Part shown: piece by piece, positions 1 through 9,183 of the stretch
How positions within the stretch are numbered: the first letter of the stretch is position 1
How the letters are laid out: each line of letters starts with the position of its first letter
NCBI GenBank assembly: GCA_951804985.1
Contig: OX638131.1
Coordinates: 35,681,544-35,745,543, forward strand
Source: Dryomyza anilis
Taxonomy: Eukaryota; Arthropoda; Insecta; Diptera; Dryomyzidae
Direction of reading: 5' to 3'
DNA: 64,000 bases
Made by a program: the position numbers and the translations under genes
Notes under the pieces: generated by a model
Seen by the model: the letters and a program-made list of their open reading frames with translations, nothing else
Database searches by the model: none
What the model was told of the DNA's origin: nothing

Positions 1-422
1 ATTTTTTATACGGTTCTTGTAAGGGCTTCCGAAGATACCGAGATTGCAAAAAAAAAATTAACGAGCAGATAAAATGAAGAATTCTAAATTTGCAGCCGTT
101 AGTATTGTTTCAATATTTTTTGAGTAGAGTTTGATGAGCTGTGTGTATGCTTCCTGTTCCTATAATATTCCGTAAATTTGCTATTAAAATTACACAAAAT
201 TTTACAATCTAATATACACATCCTAAAATATTCCATTTATTTGTGTGTTTCCCGGAAATATTCCAGAAAAGTTGTCTCTGGTGTAATACAAATTTCACTT
301 ATTTGAGACTAATCCCGGGATTTATTTTTCTAATCCCGTGAGGCCCGGAATTTTAAAAATGCTTCGGGATTTCAACGTATAGTTCTTGTGCATGACTGGT
401 TTCCGGGTTATATTCAGTTTTC
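1..422. other. AT-rich noncoding stretch
   Basis: No coding signal, RNA gene or clear repeat boundary was seen here. The stretch is AT-rich and ends where the first foldback element begins. Confidence 0.5.
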
Positions 423-680
423 AAGGGTTTTTCAATAAGAGCGCTACAGAAGTTTTTTTCAACGATTTTTCAACAGGGACGCTACAAAAGTAGAGCGACA
501 GGGACAGCAAACGACGCCATATTTCTTGCCGCTCTTTTGACATTTCTCTTCAGTAAGGTTTACCATTTCATGATGGAAAGATATACGAGCCAACAACGAG
601 TCGAAATTATTAAAATTTACTACCGAAATTCGAATTCGTACATCTACTTTTGTAGCGTCCCTGTTAAAAAAAAACCCTTT
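423..680. mobile_element. Family A foldback element, copy 1 (right arm deleted)
   Basis: The left end starts AAGGGTTTTTCAATAAG and the right end finishes AAAAAACCCTTT. The left arm carries the family's conserved blocks (CGCTACAAAAGTAGAGCGAC, the CTTCAGTAAGG block and the GAAATTATTAAAATTTACTA centre). After the centre the sequence jumps to CTTTTGTAGCGTCCCTG, so most of the right arm is missing compared with the copy at 39118-39453. No coding capacity; a non-autonomous inverted-repeat element. Confidence 0.85.
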
Positions 681-830
681 ATTAAGGAAAAATTAGAAAA
701 ATGAGATATTAAACACCAGACACATCAGAAGTAAACAAAAATAAATTTATTTCTATATGGCGGACAATGGCAAACACTGAAGCCCTAATATGAGCAAATT
801 ACAGTTTCATTTCATGATCCTGTGTTTCTT

Positions 831-1200
831 AGGGCCAGTTTTTCAGTGCTGGTTTAAACGTAGTTTAAACTTCGTTTAATTAATCTTCTATTTTAATTAA
901 ACGACGTTTAATATTTTTAGTAGTTTTTCAGCGATACTTTAAAATGTACATATATCAAGTCAATAGATATGGCAACGCTGACTAATGACAAACAAATTTC
1001 AAATTTGTTGTGAGATAATTTCCTCTGGAATGTTTTATAATGTGAAAAAAATCTCAAAATAAGAACAAATTGTGATCCGATACTGCAACAGAAAATAGCA
1101 AAAGTGAGGTGAGATAATTTTCTCTATATTCTCTTGTAAGTTTAAACGAAGTTTAACCCTTCAACATCGGTAGTTTAAACTAAGTCGTTGAAAAATGTTT
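831..1200. mobile_element. Degenerate inverted-repeat element (AGGGCCAGTTTTTCA end)
   Basis: The left side begins AGGGCCAGTTTTTCAGTGC and runs into several GTTTAAAC blocks. The right side, read on the minus strand, gives TTTTTCAACGACTTAGTTTA and further GTTTAAAC/TTCGTTTAA blocks. This pairing of TTTTTCA ends with mirrored GTTTAAAC motifs suggests an old MITE. The arms are diverged and the exact right end is uncertain. Confidence 0.5.
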
Positions 1201-1582
1201 ATTTTGTCACATTCAATTTACAATATATTTTTCTGAGCCTGAACCTAATTTGAATATGGGGTATTTATTGGCAAGTCATATAGCGATAACTTTACATTTC
1301 ACTATCCCGCTCACAGTATTCTTTATTAAAATTGTAGGTACCATTTTCAAAATATAATATGAAAGTGCTCGAACTTGGTTCTTCTGTATAACCTTTCTGT
1401 TCTGAATAACCATTCACAACCACAAATATATCGTTGACACAGCAAAAAAAAAAATAGCATAGAAACAACTAAAATTGTTCTATATTTATTTATATTCAAA
1501 ACTAATTGGTCATTTTTTTGAACAATCTCTACCAGAAATCAGGAAAAATCCCAGCGTCTAGTATCGAGTTTTCCAGATTCTC

Positions 1583-1829
1583 AAGGGTTTTTTCTCTTCA
1601 GTAAGGTTTGCCATTTCATGATGGAAATTGTAATAATTTCGACTCGTTGTTGGCTCGTATCTCTTTCCATCATGAAAATGCAAACCTTACTGAAGAGAAA
1701 TGTCAAAAGAGCGGCAAGAAATATGGCGTCGTTTGCTGTCCCTGTCGCTCTACTTTTGTAGCGTCCCTGTAAAAAAAACCCTTCAATAAGAGCGCTACTT
1801 TTGTAGCGCTCTTATTGAAAAACCCTTTA
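1583..1829. mobile_element. Family A foldback element, copy 2 (left arm truncated)
   Basis: The right arm is complete from the CTTACTGAAGAGAAATGTC block through TTTTGTAGCGTCCCTG, and the copy ends in GAAAAACCCTTTAT. The left arm is shortened: AAGGGTTTTTTC runs directly into CTTCAGTAAGG. The right end has an extra terminal hairpin, CAATAAGAGCGCTAC facing GTAGCGCTCTTATTG, that is absent from the right end of the other copies. Confidence 0.85.
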
Positions 1830-1970
1830 TAAGGAAAGTAGTTCAGTACTAGTAGTAGTTCCATACTATGATACGAGATAAATTTCAGTTAAACAGAGTC
1901 GACTTGTATTTCAAGTAATTTTATTGTAGTATTAAAAAATTAAATGGAAATATCCCAGTTAGTACAAAAA

Positions 1971-1998
1971 TAATTAATTAAATAAATAAATAAAAAGA

Positions 1999-2059
<61 letters not shown>

Positions 2060-2070
2060 AAATAAATAAA
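1971..2070. repeat. (AAAT)n microsatellite
   Basis: A run of about 100 bp of AAAT/AATA tetranucleotides, interrupted twice by AAAAGAT. The apparent minus-strand reading frame across it (FIYLFIYL pattern) is an artefact of the repeat. Confidence 0.95.
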
Positions 2071-2460
2071 AAGATATACACATTTTTCTTATTAGGTTAG
2101 AGATGATCATGGCCAGATCATGTTGATCATGCAACTGGTGTGGTCATAGCCCTGAACATTTTGATTGTTGTAATAAATATATTTCTGTTTCCACACATAT
2201 TTTAAATACATTTTGGTTTTTTATTACTTTAGTTAGTCAACCACTGAACTAAAATCTGCCTAGCAGTCTGAATTTTTCAAGTAGTATATAAAACTATGGT
2301 GCAACGCGCTTATCTTATCGGAGGTTTAAGATTTAGATTAAGAATTTAGTAAACTGTTAAAATTTGTTTTGAAAGCACAATCTAATCGGCTAGTGATAAA
2401 GTTGTGCTTTTACATTTCAGTTTTCCCCAAATAAAATAAGTGAATAAATTTGGTTATAAA

Positions 2461-2805
2461 TAAAAAAAATATTTAATATATTTTATAAATGTAGGCCAAG
2501 TACATTATTTAAAATATTTGAAAATGGATTTAATTGAAATTATTTAAATTGTAATTGTGCAAATAAATATAAAAAATATTTAAAAAAAAATAACAAAAAT
2601 AATAATATGAAAAAAAAAATAATAATAATAAAACTGAAAAAAAAAACACAATAATAATTAATTTTATATATAAAAATACAAAAAATAATAATAAAATGAA
2701 AAAAAAAACAATAATTAATTTTATATAAAAAAAAAAAAAAACAAAAACAAAAAAATAATAATCAAAAATTTTAAATACAACAAAAATTTAAATACAAAAT
2801 ATAAA
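2461..2805. repeat. A-rich low-complexity stretch
   Basis: Almost entirely A and T with poly(A) tracts and AATAAT motifs. Nothing coding or structured beyond simple sequence. Confidence 0.8.
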
Positions 2806-3032
2806 TATTGTTTATAGCATTTAAACGGATGTGCGGTTGTCAAAAGTACTGCAGTTGTTTACACTTTAAAAAAAAATATCGCATTATTTGTTATCTTATC
2901 TCTTCGAAAAAGTTTAGTTTATTTTATATGGCAATTGCGAAATGCTGCACAAAAGTTAGGCATTGTATGAAAGAAGCGATAACTAGAACTAGAATGAACA
3001 CTGAACAACAACAAAAAAAGTTTTTACTATTT

Positions 3033-3221
3033 GTTTTTTTTTTTGGAATATCTACTAAGATACACAGCACTCAGACAGACTAAATCCATTGTACTGTGAA
3101 ATCTATTCCCTACAATTTTGTGGTTAATATCACCACGAGCGCCAATGCCCAAGCCGGGATTCGAACCCGAGACTTTCGGAATACAAGTCCAGCGCGCTAC
3201 CTCTAGACTGCTTAGGCCGGC
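3033..3221 (-). mobile_element. SINE2, tRNA-derived retroposon, copy 1
   Basis: On the minus strand the element begins GCCGGCCTAAGCAGTC, a tRNA-like head, and has a perfect internal B box GGTTCGAATCC (plus-strand 3157-3167). A body with GCTCGTGGTGATATT and TTAGTAGATATTCC is followed by an A-rich tail. It is flanked by an 11-bp target duplication TTTTACTATTT at 3022-3032 and 3222-3232, direct evidence of target-primed insertion. The body matches the copy at 24556-24757. It codes for no protein and would depend on LINE enzymes. Confidence 0.9.
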
Positions 3222-3282
3222 TTTTACTATTTCTACTTTGGAACTACGTTTTAGAATGCACTAAACAGTCAAAAAAAAACTA

Positions 3283-3412
3283 AAAAAATATTTTTTAATA
3301 TAAAACGTTTTTAAGTGAACTTTAAGGATCCAATATACCGCCCCACGTTTCATTTTAAATCGAAAACGAAAAATTCACTTTAAAAACGTTTTAGATTAAA
3401 AAATATTTTTTA
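3283..3412. repeat. Short hairpin element
   Basis: Two ~40-bp arms, 3283-3320 and about 3374-3412, are near-perfect inverted copies (AAAAAATATTTTTTAATATA with ACGTTTTTAAGTGAA, and the reverse). They are separated by ~53 bp including GGATCC. Likely a tiny MITE or solo palindrome. Confidence 0.65.
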
Positions 3413-4821
3413 TTTTTCTTATTTATATTATTAAAATTTAAAATAGTCATGTTTCAAAGTTTCTTTAATATGGAACCATAGCGATAGAACCATGATGAAC
3501 CGGATGGTAAAAAACGATAATATTGCATTGTCATCCAGTTCGAGGCAATATTTAAAATATCAAGTGTGTAGCTCATCGCAAATGCAGTTTAAAATCAATT
3601 ACAAAATTTGTACCGAACAGACAGACAAGAAAGCAACCTAAAAAAATGTTTTAATAAATACAATTAAAAAACTTTGCTGAAAATGGTAAGTAAACATTTT
3701 TATTTAAAATTACCACACCCAGTATACCACGACTCGGAGCCACCAGTGTATCGAACAATTCTCGAAGTGGCTTCGAGAAAAAAAAAACGATCTCGTTATT
3801 ATATCGAAACTAATTTTTAAAGATTTTCGCATTAAGTTGTACCTCCTTTCAGGTACATGCCTGCTTTCGTCTCCTGGATATAATTTTGGTAACGATATGC
3901 AGGTCCGAACAGTTGGAACACCCTTTTGCGTTCAAGTAATGTCAGTGTCCGCAAGAGTTAGTTCAATTTCATTATTATAAAAGCAACGATTTTCGTTTCT
4001 TTGTTAAAAAATGTTAGAACTCATGATTGCGACTCGTTTCCGATTTTAAATACAAGGTCACCAGGTGTCCAGTGAACTTTTCTTTATGGCTGTATTTACT
4101 TTTGTTTAAAATAAATAGTGTGGACATTATTTTTTATGTTAATTTCACTTCATTTCATTAAAAATAAATATATGAAAATAGTGTGCTATGAATTTTAATT
4201 TTTTATTTATTTTGGTTTTTGATGTCAGAAATATTTTCGTTCAGAAATATTAAGTTCGTAGACTCATTTTTGAAAACTATTTTGTTTAAATTGAAATTGA
4301 ATATGAAAATAATATACGACAAATCTATATAGAGTACCCAGTTCCTACTGTTCCAACTGACAGAAAATAAAATGCAATGGAAAATGATGATGGTAAGTAA
4401 TTGTGTTACGAAATTAAATTAAATAGAAAAAAATATATATATATTAATGCGATGGTGGTGCCGACCATGATGCGAAGGACATAAAAAAATAGAGATAGGT
4501 AAAGATTTTTTTTATGTTTTTTTATTGTCATTGCGGATGACATATACAGATGACGCATTTATTTAAACCAATCAGAAAGCTCCATTCTGTCGTCAAGAGC
4601 TTCTAGAACGCTTCGTTTCTGAAATAATTCTTGTAACGAGAAACCTTAATTTTTCTTGTTTCGATCTCGGCCGACCGTTTTGGTAGGAATTTTCCTATAT
4701 TATCATTGCGAGAAATGGCATCGATATCGGGAAAAATCTTCGACATTTCGCAACATTTTCGTTGCTATATCGAAACAGTTTGGTTACTGGACACATCGTA
4801 TTTTTAAATAATTCATAATTA

Positions 4822-5116
4822 CACACACAATAGAGATTTGTTAGCGGCAAATCTTTGCTCAACCCTTCTATTCGGTTTTCTCAACTGCTTAGTCGGTTCT
4901 TACAACCAAAACTAAAAGTGTAGTTGTATGAACTACAATCAATTTCGAACAGTTTTAGAACAATTTCGAACCGTTTGAGAACAAGCACCAACCGAAAATG
5001 GCAGTTCGGCTAATAAATTTTTAAAAAAATCGTTATAACCGAATGGAGTTGGTTGTTACAACTAACTTTTTTTGTTCTTCCAAACACATGCGATCGGGAG
5101 ATTTTTTCTGTGTGTG
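4822..5116 (+). mobile_element. Family B element (CACACAGAA ends), copy at 4.8 kb
   Basis: It starts CACACACAATAGAGATTTG and ends GATTTTTTCTGTGTGTG, so the ends are short inverted repeats. Internal landmarks shared by the whole family are present: CTCAACTGCTTAGTCGGTT, ACAATCAATTTCGAACAG, and CAACTAACTTTTT just inside the right end. Diverged relative to the 37-46 kb copies. Non-coding. Confidence 0.85.
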
Positions 5117-5284
5117 AATAAAACTTAAATAACAACGAAATTGATTGTCGAGATAATTTTTAATGTCAGTATCCGAATACAAAACCGATACTCTTCGATT
5201 AGTCCAGTGCACTAATTACTTCAACACATCTCGGTTACTAAAAAGGTTTTTTTTTGTCATTAAAGTAAAATTCATCAGCATATA

Positions 5285-5625
5285 TAGGGTTTTTCAATAA
5301 GAGCGCTACAAAAGTTTTTTTCAGGGGTTTTTCAACAGGGACGCTACAAAAGTAGAGCGACAGGGACAGCAAACGACGCCACCTTTCTTGACGCTCTTTT
5401 GACATTTCTCTTCAGTAAGGTTTGCCATTTCATAATGGAAAGATATACGAGCCAATAACGAGGCGAAATTATAAAAATTTACTACCGAAATTCGAATTCG
5501 TACATCTTTCCTTCATAAAATGGCAAACCTTACTGAAGAGAAATGTCAAAAGAGCGGCAAGAAAAATGGCGTCGTTTGCTATCCCTGTCGCTCTACTTTT
5601 GTAGCGTCCCTGTTAAAAAAACCCT
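5285..5625. mobile_element. Family A foldback element, copy 3 (full length)
   Basis: Both arms are present. The left end has two successive copies of the terminal motif (AGGGTTTTTCAATAAGAGC, then GGGTTTTTCAACAGGGACG). The arms meet at a short centre around GAAATTCGAATTCGTAC. The ~190-bp arms are near-perfect inverted repeats, so a single strand could fold into a long hairpin. Short frames on both strands are by-products. Confidence 0.9.
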
Positions 5626-5633
5626 GTATTATA

Positions 5634-5830
5634 TGAGGTATTTAAACACAAATGGTCGCGTCACAGGACACAATCAACAGATCATGCCCATTTTCAATAC
5701 CAGCCAGAGTATATTATTAATTAATGCTAATTTTGAGTTTCATTGATCTAGCTCTTCTAGTTTTCATGTAATAGTGATTACAACAGACAGACAAGCAGAG
5801 ACATCAACAGACGGACTCTGGAGGTCACGC
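5634..5830 (-). repeat. Family R dispersed repeat, copy 1
   Basis: On the minus strand this reads GTCTGTTGTAATCACTATTA, then a GAAGAGCTAGATCAATGAAA block and a CTGGTATTGAAAATG block, in the same order as 63569-63740. The ~200-bp unit is shared with 36385-36552 and 42905-43020. No coding potential; class unknown. Confidence 0.75.
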
Positions 5831-6321
5831 CGATCGAGAATGTATATTTCTTTCCATAACGTATATGCCGCAATCTGGGTGTTAGAAACGGATTACCAAA
5901 TTGAATATACCTATTAACTATTAGTGTAGGTTATGGTAATAATAACAGCAATAGTGTACTCCTTTTCACAGTGTACCCAGGTGTACGCTGTACTCACAAT
6001 ATAGTAGGTACTCAAAAAAATAAAAATTTCAATATTTACTGCTGATTAAATGCAGTAGCTCCGATTAAAAGGTTAATGATTGCGAGACTAGGGGAAGAAA
6101 GATAACAAGTGGCGCAAGAGACAGATAACGATTACCTAGCCATTTAAAAATTAAAACGCAAAAGGTAAAAATTTAAATTGAATACAGGTTTTTCGAGCTG
6201 TCTTAATCACCATCGTGCTCTGCTCGCGCTCTCACTCTATCTTACACACACATCCGATCAACAATGTGATTTGTGGTACGTTTCATGCGGTTCAAAGTGC
6301 GATCATTGCTGGAGAAGCCGC

Positions 6322-6360
6322 AAAGAGAAAGAGAGAGAGAGCGCGCACGAACGAGAGAGT
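6322..6360. promoter_or_regulatory. GAGA-rich promoter-proximal tract
   Basis: The stretch contains AAAGAGAGAGAGAGCG and ACGAGAGAGTG, typical GAGA-factor binding sequence, about 100-140 bp upstream of an initiator-like TCAGTTT. The surrounding 6.2-6.8 kb is also less AT-rich than its neighbours, as expected for a promoter and leader. Binding itself is inferred. Confidence 0.5.
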
Positions 6361-6461
6361 GTACAATAGAGAACTCGTGTGCGTTAGCAACTGAGAGCAA
6401 TGACAACAACGGCCAAATAACAAACAACCTGCGTCGCGCAAACGAGTGTGCAAAGTATCTG

Positions 6462-6468
6462 TCAGTTT
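6462..6468 (+). promoter_or_regulatory. Initiator-like motif (TCAGTTT)
   Basis: TCAGTTT matches the fly initiator consensus TCAKTY, with the presumed start A at 6464. It lies downstream of the GAGA tract and ~400 bp upstream of the micropeptide ORF. No good DPE is seen at +28 and no TATA box at -30, so the start site is only a candidate. Confidence 0.45.
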
Positions 6469-6863
6469 GACAGCAAACGTAATGGAAACACCAGCGAAAG
6501 AAGTCGCAATAAATTGACAAAAAAATCTTAAAGAAATTTTAATTAAAAAGTCTATAAAATAAAGTGGCAAATTTACAGCAAATAAGTGAAAAACATGCGC
6601 AAACAATATTCAACAATGGAATAAAGTGGAACTGAGCAACGTGTAAAACACATCCCAGCTAACAGTGCAGACAAAAGACAGGACCAACGTGAAGCCACGT
6701 GATTTTCAAAAGTACTTCGATTGCGTTCCGTACAAGACAAAGTTGTTGCTTGTGTCGAAAAACAGCTGTGGGTCAGAAGCAATACCAGAGTAACGACGTA
6801 GACAATTTTGTCAGTAGTACTTGGCAAAATTAAATATTTCCAAAAAAAAAAAACAACGCCAAA

Positions 6864-6947
6864 ATGTTCGAAGTAGCCTGCCTAATGTTCATCTTCCCCT
6901 GGCTGATACTGGTGCTCATTATGTTGTTTGCCATGACGGTGCTGTAG
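6864..6947 (+). CDS. Putative 27-residue hydrophobic micropeptide (smORF)
   Basis: The ORF begins in the context GCCAAAATG, close to the fly start consensus, and ends in TAG. It encodes 27 residues, starting MFEVACLMFIF and ending AMTVL. Apart from Glu3 essentially everything is hydrophobic, with Pro12-Trp13 in the middle, so it should be one membrane-spanning segment. Third codon positions are strongly G/C (TTC, GCC, TGC, ATC, CCC, CTG, GTG, CTC) in a very AT-rich window, which is hard to explain without coding selection. A GAGA tract and initiator lie upstream, and AATAAA signals lie at 7013 and 7251. Short upstream ATGs (e.g. 6482) may act as uORFs, or the leader may be spliced. Size and topology recall SERCA-regulating micropeptides such as sarcolamban, but I see no sequence match and claim no function. 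Confidence 0.6.
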   Translation: MFEVACLMFIFPWLILVLIMLFAMTVL

Positions 6948-7205
6948 AAAAAATGCGAGAAGTTCAACCAGAATGACAGCTAGCATAGTTTGAGAACCGG
7001 TTGAAAATCCACAATAAAGACCAATGTACAAAAAACATGTGAAAATAAAATACACAACAACCTTCCTAAAAAACATAGCATTTAATTAGTTATTAATTAA
7101 ATTAAGTATTAGTTTAAGTTTTTTGTATTCAATGATCTGTTAATTTGTGATTTTATATTAATTATTACTGTTATCTTTTTTATAATAGGATAAAACAAAA
7201 AATCT

Positions 7206-7224
7206 GAGTGACTCTTAGTCACTC
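7206..7224. other. Perfect 8-bp hairpin in the putative 3' UTR
   Basis: GAGTGACT (7206-7213) and AGTCACTC (7217-7224) are perfect reverse complements around a CTT loop. The hairpin lies between the micropeptide stop and the distal AATAAA. It could be an RNA stem or a palindromic binding site; function unknown. Confidence 0.5.
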
Positions 7225-7250
7225 TATAAAATATACAAAAATGAAATTAT

Positions 7251-7256
7251 AATAAA
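7251..7256 (+). terminator. Poly(A) signal AATAAA for the micropeptide transcript
   Basis: AATAAA is followed by a T/G-rich tract (TTTCTGTCTTGGTTGTTTTG) that fits a downstream cleavage element. An earlier AATAAA at 7013-7018 is an alternative. Assignment to the micropeptide gene is by position. Confidence 0.45.
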
Positions 7257-7605
7257 TGTTTATTTATTTCTGTCTTGGTTGTTTTGACGACGATAATATT
7301 TATCATTTTGTTAAAGCTAATTTAAAAATGTTATTTAATTTATTTTAAACTTTCATTTGGCGCATGACATCACTTGGGTGTGGATGGAGGAAAGTGCTTT
7401 GTTAGGAGGAGTCGTCTGGTTTTGTTTATAATAATTTCATTTATATATAATTTTTTTTAATAAGTGCAAATTAATGCGGTTTTAAAGCACGTACTGATTA
7501 GTATGTGATTGGCGCACGGTGCCACTCAAGGGCAATGTATTGTAAACCGCAAGTAAGCTAAGTAACTACATTGAAAAAAATTATATTTCCTAATATTGAC
7601 TGATA

Positions 7606-8125
7606 TTGCTTTGGTGTCAAAAATAAACTCAATGTAGTAAAATTGACTTAATTTATTTTGTTACTACATTGTAATCAATTTTAAATACATTTTGTATTTA
7701 TTTGACTTGAATTCACTACATAGTGAATTTATGAGATATTTCGTGTTATAATCGGGTTTTTAATGATATGTTGATCGGATAAATTAGAAAAATGCCATTA
7801 TAATTTATGACATACTTAATTTAGTATGAAGTAAGTGCACAATTGAGACAGAAAATAGTTGTGTTTCTTCTGTAAAATTCATTTTGTAATAGGTATTCGT
7901 AGATACGCGGTTTTGCAATATCACCGACGATTTGTTATCTGCATATTGTAGAAACTGTGGTTTGCATTTGTTTTCTGCATTTTTTATAATATTGCTTGGG
8001 TGTAAAAAATAAACTCAATGTAGTAAAATTGACTTCATTTACTTGTTATTACATTGAAATTAATTTTAAATACATTTTGTATTTATTTGACTTGAATTCA
8101 CTACAAAGTGTATTTATTAGATCTT
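7606..8125 (+). repeat. Pair of ~140-bp direct repeats
   Basis: 7606-7745 and 7990-8125 share the order AATAAACTCAATGTAGTAAA, TAAATACATTTTGTATTTA and TTGACTTGAATTCACTACA with few differences. They are separated by ~245 bp of unrelated AT-rich sequence. Related ATGTAGTAAA-rich sequence appears at 38.92-39.11 kb. Origin unclear; no termini could be fixed. Confidence 0.7.
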
Positions 8126-8521
8126 CATTATCGACATATTGCAGAAACTGTGTTTTTATTTGTTTTCTACATTTTTATGACTTGAAGTTCGTCTAAAACT
8201 TTCTATCAAAACTCAATAATTTGATCGAAACACGTTGCATAGAGAATATAAGAAAAATATTTATTGCGAGATCGTGCATATTATTCATATTTGATACAAG
8301 TGAAAAGAAACACTTAAATTCTTGTTATTACTTCGAGTCGTCACAACTGTTATACACATTTATAAGTATTTATAGTATTATGTTTTGACAGAATACATAT
8401 TTTTGCAAAACTTTTAAATAAATACATAGTGTATAAAATATAAATACATATGTAGTATTTTTAACTTGCAGACAAATATATAGTAAAAATATGTAGAATA
8501 TAGCTAAAATAAATGCACAAA

Positions 8522-8822
8522 GCCGCGGTAGCTCAGTGGTTAGTGCGAGCCGAAAAGTCCCCGGTTCAAGCCTGGACTGGGGCTAACAACAACTTTTTAT
8601 AGAAACATTTTTCTATACCGCGCTACCTCTCGGCAGTAAATGGCAAACCTCCGAGAGTAAAAACATTGCCTATGAAAAGCTCTCACCCGCCGTTCGGATT
8701 CGGCAATAAACTGTAGGTCCCACCACTTTGAGTAGAAATATAACACGCACAGCTCAAAATGGTGAGAGAGCTCGGCCTAAGTTCTTATATAACTGTAGTG
8801 CCAAACTATTATTATTATTATT
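8522..8822 (+). mobile_element. SINE1, tRNA-derived retroposon, copy 1
   Basis: The head GCCGCGGTAGCTCAGTGG contains a perfect Pol III A box TAGCTCAGTGG (8529-8539) and a B box GGTTCAAGCC (8563-8572). A ~200-bp body follows, then an (ATT)n tail at 8806-8822. AAATGCACA at 8511-8519 is repeated right after the tail at 8823-8831: a target-site duplication. Compared with the copies at 19.2 and 56.5 kb it lacks a few bases between the A and B boxes (TTGGACTGC missing). The head resembles a tRNA, but the long body and tail exclude a genuine tRNA gene. Confidence 0.92.
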
Positions 8823-8880
8823 AAATGCACATAAATCCATTTAATTATATATTTCTGGACGTATTAACAAATCAATAAAT

Positions 8881-9183
8881 AAATACAAAATGTACTTATT
8901 TTCAATACAAATATACTACAACTGTTTACAATATATTTATGCAGTTGTTTTCGAGGACAAAAACAAATATATTTGTTTCTAGAGGAATATCCCAAAATCC
9001 TAGAAGGTATGGTCAAATACCCCAGCATCCCAAATACAAAATGTACTTATTTTCAATACAAATATACTACAATTGTTTACAATATATTTATGCAGTTGTA
9101 TTCCGGACAAAAAACAAATATATTCGTTCCTGGAGGAATATCCCAAATACCCTGAAGGTATGATAAAATACCCCAGCATACGG
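8881..9183 (+). repeat. 151-bp tandem duplication
   Basis: 8881-9031 and 9032-9183 are close copies, each beginning AAATACAAAATGTACTTATT and ending near ATACCCCAGCAT. Each contains GAGGAATATCCCAAA. Sequence right after the second copy (GTTCTTGAAGTGACTTTGAG) resembles 3740-3780. Confidence 0.85.

Noticed and set aside
8522..8600. tRNA gene suggested by TAGCTCAGTGG and GGTTCAAGCC
   Set aside because: The head is followed by a shared body and ATT tail, and flanked by a target duplication: a SINE, not a tRNA gene.
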